Source: Cyclostephanos tholiformis (taxonomy: Eukaryota > Bacillariophyta > Thalassiosirophyceae > Thalassiosirales > Thalassiosiraceae). Taken from it: 10,809 nt of DNA. This document shows positions 1 to 6,867 of the stretch, piece by piece (position 1 is the first letter of the stretch; each line of letters starts with the position of its first letter). A program made the translations under genes and the position numbers. The notes beneath the pieces are model-generated. The model had not been told where the DNA came from. It saw only the letters and a list, made by a program, of their open reading frames with translations, and made no database searches. The stretch is from the NCBI GenBank assembly GCA_036939975.1, contig JALLPB010001192.1:1-10809 (forward strand), given 5' to 3'.

Positions 1-83
1 GGACAAAAATTCGAGAAGTTATAACACATTTACGAAGCCCTAAAAAAAAGTGGACATAGATCTACGTCCATAGGGGTTAAGCT

Positions 84-1665
84 GTTAAGGCTGTACAATA
101 CTGCTGACTTCTTCTCCACATCCATATTGTATTTATAGAAAGTGTTTCAGCACATTCATATACTGTGGATAGGCATATGGGTGCACCCTTGCACTGTTAT
201 ACTGCTGGCAAACAAGTTGACCCAGATTTGGGTAATCTGGGGTTGGTGGGGTGAAATGATGATGTGTTGGAATGGTTGAGGCTGGACAATACCACTCACT
301 TCTTCTCCACATCCATATTGTCATAAGGACTTCTACAGGATTCCTTGCTTCATTGAAAGCCTGTAGAAGTCCTTTAGGCGAGATGCTTTTTTTGATACAT
401 GAAATCAAAAAAATATTAAATGGCAGGAAAGAATTCCGAATTAAATGGAAATGGCGAGCACACTTTTTACAATTGGAAAAAAGAAATTCCACCTCCAATT
501 CCAGAATAAAGGTAAAGGTACGGTATTCTGAATTCTGCAATTTCTCAACCAAGGACCTGGGTTATGGTATTCTTGGAATGGTGGGGTGAATGGTTGAGAC
601 TGTTGAATACCACTCACTTCTTCTTCACATCCATGTTGTGTATATAGAAAGTGTTTGAGCACTTTCATATACTGTGGATATGCATATGGGTGCACCCTTG
701 CATTTTTACACTGCTGGTCAAGTTGACCCAGATTTGGGTGATCTGGGGATGGTGAAGTGAAATATTGACATGTTGACATGGTTAAGGCTGTCAAATACCA
801 CTCACTTCTTCTCTGCATTTATGTTGTATATCTTGAAAGTGTTTGAGCACATTCATATGCTGTGAATAGGCAAATGTGTGCACCCTTGCACCGTTACACT
901 TAGGGTTATGGTATTCTTGGGATTGTGGGGTGAAATAATCACGTGTTGACATGGTTGAGACTGTTGAATACCACTCCCTTCTTCTCAACATCCATATTGT
1001 ATATATTGTAAGTGTTTGAGCATATTCATATGCTGTGGATAGGCATATGGTTGAACCCTTGCACTGTTACACTGCTGGCCATGTTGAACCAGATTTGGGT
1101 AATCTGAGGTAGTGAAGTGAAATAATGACATGTTGACATGGTTGAGGCTGCAGAAAACCACTCACTCCTTCTCCACATCCATATTGTATATCTAGAAACT
1201 GTTTGAGCACATTCATTTGCTGTGGATAGGCATATGTGTACACCCTTGCACTGCTACACTGATGGTCAAGTCGACCCAGATTTGGGTAATCTGGTAATGG
1301 TGGGGTGAAATAATCAAGCATTGACAAGGTTGATGCTGCAAAATACCACTCACCCCTTTCTCCACATCCATATTGTATATCTAGAAAGTGTTTGATCACA
1401 TCCATATGCTGTTGATAGGTCAATGGGTGCACCCTTACACTGTTACATTGCTGGCCAACAGTTGACCCAGATTTGGGTAATCTGGGGATGGTGTGGTGAA
1501 ATGATGATGTGTTGACATGGTTGAGACTGTTGAATACCACTCCTTCTCCACATCCATATTGTATATCTAGAAATTGTTTGAGCACATTCATAAGCTGTGG
1601 ATAGGCAAATGGATGCATGCTAGCACTGTTACACCACTGCTGGTCAAGTTGACCCAAATTTGGCT
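84..1665. repeat. Degenerate ~188-bp tandem satellite array, about 8 copies
   Basis: Copies can be aligned on the anchor AGTGTTTGAGCACATTCATA: positions 141, 650, 838, 1011, 1198, 1387 and 1573, with spacings of 188, 173, 187, 189 and 186 bp for the last six. A further copy expected near 328 is cut off at 320. Other shared blocks are CTTCTCCACATCCATATTGT, GATAGGCATATGGGTGCACC and GACCCAGATTTGGGTAATCT. Copies differ by many substitutions and small indels, so the array is old. The array's left side begins close to the window start. Long antisense frames lie in it but are not annotated as genes (see findings). Confidence 0.88.
321..558. repeat. ~235-bp insertion in satellite copy 2, with hairpins
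   Basis: The satellite stops after CCACATCCATATTG at 320 and resumes near 559 with GGGTTATGGTATTCTTGG. The intervening DNA is unrelated to the unit. It opens with a perfect 15-bp inverted repeat (325-339 with 360-374, 20-nt loop) and a second 10-bp hairpin (387-396 with 404-413). There is no coding content I can support. It resembles a small non-autonomous hairpin element or remnant, but I see no clear target-site duplication. Confidence 0.5.
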
Positions 1666-2130
1666 ACATCAGAAGCATTCCCAAAGACAATATTTATGGG
1701 ACCTCAAACATCTTTCTATTCCTTGTAGTTAGATCATTTAAGAGGTATTAGAAGGTGATATAAGGCAGTTTCAATGTATTTGTTTGGCTGAAATAGGTCA
1801 TAAGATCATCTTGTGCACTGATTCCTTTGCATGTTGGATAGGTGCCAACGAACTTAGCATACCATTTCCTATGTATATTTTGTATTTGAAAATTGTTCAG
1901 TTGCATTTTTGGATGGATGTGAAGCATAATCGTTTCTCACAATTTTCATATGAGAAATATTTATGCCTTGCACCCATCCAAACTCACTCAGATGGTGCAA
2001 CTACACTACATAATTTAAGTATTTATTTTTCTAACTCTATTCTACAATACTACTTCACTATACACGGTACACTTACATACCTAGGCACAGCTACAATACC
2101 TACCTTCCCAAAAACATGGTGACCATGGCA
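1666..2130. other. AT-rich stretch without a recognisable gene
   Basis: A plus-strand open frame covers about 1784-2122 (112 codons, TTG start, hydrophobic and tyrosine-rich). I recognise no family, motif or splice-compatible neighbour, and its composition matches the surrounding non-coding DNA. It could be a relic. I do not call it a gene. Confidence 0.35.
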
Positions 2131-2179
2131 ACCCCCCCCCCCTGGCCAAAACCATGCCCAGAAACTTGATGAAGACAAG

Positions 2180-3625
2180 AAGGAATCCTGCAGGAAGTTC
2201 CTTTTCATGTTTTTTGACAGGAATCATTTTCAATATTCCTTTTTTTGACCCCCCCCAAAAGGAAGTTTCTTTTCATGTTCCTCTTGTTCCTTCCTTTTCC
2301 TGGTCATTTTTTGGCCTCTCTCACCAGAAATGAGGATTTTGTGTTCTTTCCCGCCAGAAATCAGTTCCCCTCTTTTGGCGGGTATGATTTATCTTGTCTT
2401 TTTAGTTGGGTTGGAGGTAGGACCAACACCCAAACCCTTTCTAGGTTGGCCTTGTTCCCCTTGCTGGACGTCACCCCCCTGGCACAGGTAGTTGCAACAC
2501 ACATTTATTCATGCAATGTGTGATGCGGCTGGATCCTGATCTGCTGGCAAGTGGAGAATTGGTATGCTTTCTGAGGGGGCAAAAATTTTACAAATGACTT
2601 AACACAGTTCATTCATAAAAAATGTTGGCCTAATTGTTATTAATGTGATTAAATTGAAGATGCCCCATACCTCCAGGGACTGTCGCCATCCTCCACAGGT
2701 GGGAATGGCCTACAAGGCAGGCCTTGCTGTATCATGGCCTTCAGGTGGGGGAGGGTGGGGTACTCCTGTTTGACCATACTCATGCACTGAAGGGTGAGGA
2801 CCAGGGCCAGGCCAAGAGTCATGCTCAGTTCTCCGTCCTCTTTATGGAGGAAGCCGGCAACAAACAGCAGGGATGACATCACCCTTGACATTGCAAGTGA
2901 ATCATTCAAGAGAGACTGGGTGCGCATGAGAGGATTCAATTTGTTTCCAATTTCACAAAAAATGAGATTTACAATGAAGTCATCACTCGACAATTGTCCT
3001 TCTTGTGGCACTTCTTGCGCTCACCCGAAGCCACACGGTTGCCCTTTTTTATTGTCATGTTCTACGTGTACGTATTGGTTCTTGTCACAATCATCATCTT
3101 TGTCATCATCATCTCATTGACATTGTTGTCATGGTGCTCTTTGCCTCGCATTCCACATTCGTGTGATATTTGCTCTCACACTTCATCGCTCCCGCATTGC
3201 ATCACCGGCCTCCAAAAATGGGCTGATTGTCATGATTGCCACTGTCTCCACGAACCGATCGCCATTTTTCATCATCGCTATGTGCAATCAATGAGGGGAA
3301 CAATCCTGCTTGTTCCTGCCATGCTTGCTGCTCTTGCAGTGTGTATGGGCGCTCTCTCTCTTGAGGCCAGCGCCCCAAAAAATAATGTTGATTGTAGCAT
3401 TGCCATCTTGACATATTGCTAGCTCTCTGCTTCCTCATGATTTTTTCACTTTGGTAGCGCTTGTTACCTTTAGCTAGCAAAAATCTTCTTCCTCCAATAA
3501 AGGAATGAGTTCTTGGTGGTTTCTTTTTGGTCTCTCTGGCTTTTTTAACTTGTTCCTGTCTAAAAAGGAATGTGTTCCTTTTTTCCCAGAGGGCCAAAAA
3601 AGGAATTCCTCAGGAATTCCTGTGA
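2180..3625 (-). mobile_element. Possible decayed element or gene between imperfect inverted ends
   Basis: The left edge (about 2180-2215: GGAATCCTGCAGGAAGTTCC) resembles the reverse complement of the right edge (about 3598-3625: GGAATTCCTGAGGAATTCC), both followed by T-rich sequence and a GACAGGAA motif. Inside, the minus strand has coding-like open stretches: about 3597-3205, basic and glutamine-rich; 3113-3024, a D/K-rich acidic run; and 3020-2649, about 123 codons, with one TGA (3023-3021) separating it from the acidic run. I recognise no transposase motif or catalytic triad. The ends are imperfect and I see no target-site duplication, so this is a weak call; a degraded host gene is equally possible. 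Confidence 0.25.
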
Positions 3626-3640
3626 TTTCTGCAGGAATGA

Positions 3641-4284
3641 GCAACCTAGGGCATAGGTAAAAAACTTATTTCCAGATAGCACAGGTTAGTGCGCATTGTT
3701 ATGATTCGACAGAACAAAAAAAGCATATTAAATAGCTTACAAAACTCACCTTTTGTCTGCAGGCTTGCTGCACCGCTGCCTGTAATAAAATAGCTAATAA
3801 AGTAAAGAAATAGTAAGTTAGACCAATAAAAATTATATCGCCATGCTGTGATGATCAAGACTAATCACAAAGATTAGACTTGCCTACCAAATTGAAGTGG
3901 CTGGAGGATGGCAGACAGAAAAAGACTGCATCTTCCCCATTGGTTTTTAAGAAGCAATTTGATTCAATTTAACAAGAAAGTCTGAATTTATTAGATTTTT
4001 ATCTACCATGTGCGTAGGATTACAGGATTCAAAAAATGATAGCAAGAAGATAACCAGAAAATTGAAATCGTCATCAATGATAATTCATAGCTTATGAGCA
4101 TTTTTCTCCCGGATATGAGAAGATGATGCCAAATAGGTAAGATCATAGATCTGTAGGTGAAATTACCTATGACATGCCAATAGAGGACTTGATGTCCCAT
4201 TTAGCAACAAGAAAGTCCCATTTAGCATAAATAATGTCCTAAGTAGTGCCATCTGAAGGTGATATGGGACATGGTGCTATTTCT
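3641..4284. other. AT-rich non-coding stretch
   Basis: Apart from the candidate micro-exon, I see only short chance frames. A 13-bp direct repeat, GTCCCATTTAGCA, occurs at 4194-4206 and 4215-4227 (21-bp period). Confidence 0.4.
3750..3779 (-). other. Candidate 30-nt micro-exon (minus strand)
   Basis: The minus strand reads a pyrimidine-rich tract ending TTATTACAG, then 30 nt open in all three frames, then AAAAG|GTGAGT. Both splice signals are strong and the donor matches those of the kinase gene. A short open piece lies upstream (3940-3888: ATG, 17 codons, weak GTAGGC donor). Downstream, CACTAAC could act as a branch point before AGs near 3645. No protein family is recognised. Confidence 0.25.
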
Positions 4285-4707
4285 GATGTTATCTTGGGAT
4301 GGTGGGGTGAAATAATGATGTGTTGACATGGTTGAAGCTGTAGAATACCAGTCACTTCTTCTCCACATCTATATTGTATATCTAGAAAGTGTTTGGAGAG
4401 ACATATAGGTGCTTAAGACACTGTAATACCTTCCAAGATGATTTGGGTTATGGTTATCTGGGGGGACATGGTGGCTATAAAATAATGATGTGTTTTCATA
4501 AGCTATGGATAGGCATATGGGTGCACACTTACACTGTTACACTGCTGGTCAAGTTGACCCAGATTTGGGTAATCTGGTGATGGTTGGGTGAAATAATTAC
4601 ATGTTGACATAGTTGAGGCCATAGTACAATACCAATCACTTCTTCTCCACATCCATATTGTATATATAGAAAGTGTTTCAGCACATTCTTCATATGCTGT
4701 GGATAGG
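4285..4707. repeat. Second locus of the 188-bp satellite, two or more rearranged copies
   Basis: The unit resumes with TTATCTTGGGATGGTGGGGTG. AGTGTTTG anchors are at 4388 and 4672. The first copy is shortened after AGTGTTTGG and joined to altered sequence containing GATTTGGGTTATGGTTATCTG. The second is nearly complete, including GATAGGCATATGGGTGCAC at 4509 and GACCCAGATTTGGGTAATCT at 4557. It is the same family as 84-1665, about 2.6 kb away. Confidence 0.82.
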
Positions 4708-4919
4708 AATATTAGGGAAGACAAGATCAAACTTATGAAGTTGGAAGGTTAAGGCAGATGCCAAAAAAAACATTGAGGTGTAATTGCTCATAAGTTGGAA
4801 GGTTAAGGCAGATGCCAAAAAAAACATTGAGGTGTAATTGCTGTTGAGCTGCAGATTGCATCTCAAATCCATCCTAAATATATATTGTGTGTTGGAGCAG
4901 TTGTGAATGCAGTCAGCAA
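4708..4919. repeat. ~212-bp insertion in a satellite copy, with a perfect 54-bp-period duplication
   Basis: The satellite breaks after GTGGATAGG at 4707 and continues at about 4920 with CATTTGGGTGCACCC, so this block split one unit. Inside it, 4738-4788 is repeated without mismatch at 4792-4842 (51 identical bases, 54-bp period), which includes an A8 run. The duplication is much younger than the diverged satellite around it. Since 54 is a multiple of three, an antisense frame repeats 18 residues, but I see no further sign of coding. Confidence 0.7.
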
Positions 4920-4940
4920 ACATTTGGGTGCACCCTTACA

Positions 4941-5393
4941 ACAAGGTAAGACCTGTGAAGATGAAATTTTTTAATGGGTAGTGCATGGAAAATATGGCTT
5001 ATCAATTAGCAATGAATTCCTCAGTATTAGGTTTAGCAATTCACAGTAAAAAGATCTCGACCAAAAAAGCAAGCTAAATACTGCAAGATGTTTTGCTCTA
5101 CATTTTTGGGAGGTGGTGCACCCCCATCAGTAGAGCTAAGCTCATAACATATATTATTTAATGCCATCAATTCGGCCTAAAAAACAGCCCGCTAGCCATG
5201 AAATAGGGGACACCCTATTTTTTTGAATCTACCTAGCCACTTATTTCTTCAAGAAGATAACATCAATCAATTCTATCCATCAATTCAATTGCAAACCACA
5301 GTCTCCAATAATTGAATTTATCACAATGCAATGATCCGATGCTGCCTTGGCCATTGCATGCTAGTGGTGGCATGACTACTTTGTTTATTACAG
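4941..5393. other. Unassigned AT-rich stretch upstream of the LRR pseudogene
   Basis: No gene is recognised. Tiny frames exist (for example ATG at 4985, 30 codons) but are unsupported. The segment ends with CTACTTTGTTTATTACAG (5376-5393), which would make a good splice acceptor for the LRR relic. Confidence 0.35.
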
Positions 5394-6557
5394 GCAATAT
5401 GTACCGCAGGATGTGACTATGTTGAAATCTATTCGTCCATCAAGACAGTTAAGGAGAGGGCATTAATGGATTGCCAATTGAGGATTGTGATTCTCAACGG
5501 TGGGCTGGAGGAGATTGGGTTGGAAGTATTTGGATGGTGCAGATCAATATGATGCATCATCAACATACCTAATGCCATCAAGGCAATTAAGGAGGGGGCA
5601 TTCCGTGATTGCTCCAGGTTGTCAACTGTGACTCTCAACGATGGTTTGGAGGAGATTGGGAAGGAGGCATTTGGACAATGCACACTGCTAGAACAAATCA
5701 TAATACCCAACACAGTCAAGATGGTGATTAAGGACTGGGCATTCAGTATGTGTGAGGGGTTGATGACTGCAACTCTTGGCGACGGGCTGGAGGAGATTGG
5801 GGACGATGCATTTTGCTCTTGCAACTCACTACAAGGCATCGTCATACCCAACAATGTTGAGAGAATTATGAAGGGGGCATTTTGTGAGTGCTTGGCATTG
5901 ATGACTGTGATTCTAGGCAAGGGGCAGGAGGAGATTGAGTATGAGGCATTTGGATGGTGTGCATCACTAGAACACATCGTCATACCCTGCAATGCCAAAG
6001 AAATACACAACAGCATGTTCAATACCTGTGCAAATTTAACTCATGTGGAGTTCTTCAACAAAATTGAGGAGTTCATGTCCTGCAAGGCAATGCAGAATTG
6101 GTGGAATCACAGTCTACATGAAGAATCCCGGAGAACATATTGCTTCTTGGTCAAATACAACCTTCCTCTGCATTTTGGCCTTGTGAGAGTGTAAAGTTGG
6201 CAGGGCAATTTTAGGATAAACAGAGATGCATACCTACCCTTCACCCCAAGGATATAAATTCATTTTTTGATACCATCGAATCCAGACTTTTTACGTATGA
6301 AAGTTTGAAAGATTCCCACGCATTGTTGGAGCTGGCCATCTGGAAAGTAAAAAATTATTGGAAAATGTGGTTGCAATATTCTTCTCACCGCCAAGATGAA
6401 GATGCAATGTCATACTGATTCTATCACAATGGTGATATCCTTCTTAACTGACAGCAATGACAGCAGAAGTAATGAAGACAGTGACAGCAATGAATACGAT
6501 GAGAGTGACAAAGACAATCACAGTGATGAAGATGACAACGACTATGAGGGACAGTGA
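5394..6557 (+). pseudogene. BspA-type leucine-rich-repeat (LRR_5) protein, decayed
   Basis: Frame 0 from about 5433 carries alternating 23-residue LRR_5 units, seen as repeated IxIPNxVKxIKxxAFxxC and LxxVxLxxGLEEIGxxAFxxC. Lesions: an in-frame TGA at 5550-5552 with an apparent extra codon nearby; TAA at 6192-6194 inside a C-terminal domain that clearly continues as SWQGN; TAA at 6255-6257; a frameshift before the FFDTIES stretch (6263 on); and another near 6346-6356 before KMQCHTDSITMV, after which an acidic D/S/N/E-rich tail runs to TGA 6555-6557. The N-terminus is missing. A plausible acceptor (TTTATTACAG) ends at 5393, so 5394 may be an old exon edge. The family is abundant in diatoms, with binding or surface roles proposed rather than proven. 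The longest ATG-started intact piece is only 157 aa (5721-6194), so a short functional product is possible but unlikely. Confidence 0.8.
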
Positions 6558-6867
6558 TTGCAATGTCGCTGAAGACTACTATTGGGGCGAATGAATATGT
6601 AATTCCTATTTTTAACATTGCAATATTGTGTTCCTTAACTCTTAATGAGTATAAAAAGAACCTAAGTATCTACAAATCACAGCCGAAGCAAGGAAAAGTT
6701 TTAGGTGACGGTGCTTTTTCTGAGCATGATCACGTCACACAAGGTCTGGATAAAAGAGGCATTCAGACACAGTAAGACAGAGTCTACCCAGACACAGTAG
6801 GACGATGGAATTTTATTTTCAAAGAAACCTTCGACAATCAGACGGCCTGGGCGACTCGCCTTCACTT
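6558..6867. other. Convergent intergenic region and kinase 3' UTR
   Basis: Lies between the end of the LRR relic (+) and the stop of the kinase (-). It holds the kinase poly(A) signal and a near-perfect 15-bp direct repeat, CAGACACAGTARGAC, at 6764-6778 and 6789-6803. No gene seen. Confidence 0.5.
6812..6817 (-). terminator. Probable poly(A) signal AATAAA of the PKG-like kinase
   Basis: AATAAA on the minus strand starts 51 nt downstream of the TAG stop. It is the only perfect hexamer I noticed close to the stop. Position and sequence suit a cleavage and polyadenylation signal, but many protists do not depend strictly on this motif. Confidence 0.45.

Noticed and set aside
51..70. 20-bp near-palindrome around AGATCT
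   Set aside because: Has a mismatched pair, no partner sites and no context; likely chance.
133..552. 139-codon minus-strand open frame over satellite copies 1-2
   Set aside because: It runs straight through the satellite and the hairpin insertion, so it joins unrelated sequences; no domain and no sign of selection.
1067..1657. 196-codon minus-strand open frame with a repeated peptide
   Set aside because: Produced by three tandem satellite units whose length is near a multiple of three; amino-acid changes between units are too frequent for a conserved protein. Kept only as a finding.
2245..2523. Plus-strand 92-codon frame with a hydrophobic start resembling a signal peptide
   Set aside because: Starts at TTG in a C-homopolymer and has no recognisable family; the hydrophobicity comes from T/C-rich DNA.
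3021..3204. Repeated in-frame TGA codons suggesting TGA recoding
   Set aside because: Several TGAs occur in tandem (around 3088-3116) in one frame, which fits non-coding drift. The kinase gene ends in TAG and gives no information on recoding.
2994..3422. Plus-strand 142-codon frame with an apparent membrane segment
   Set aside because: The membrane-like run is the antisense of a GAT/GAC-rich minus-strand stretch; no family or proper start.
5550..5552. TGA as a selenocysteine codon in the LRR gene
   Set aside because: The position is not a conserved Cys of the repeat, an extra codon lies beside it, and other stops and frameshifts follow downstream.
5429..6022. 197-codon minus-strand frame opposite the LRR relic
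   Set aside because: A shadow of the LRR repeats in the opposite strand; the LRR_5 consensus is clear on the plus strand.
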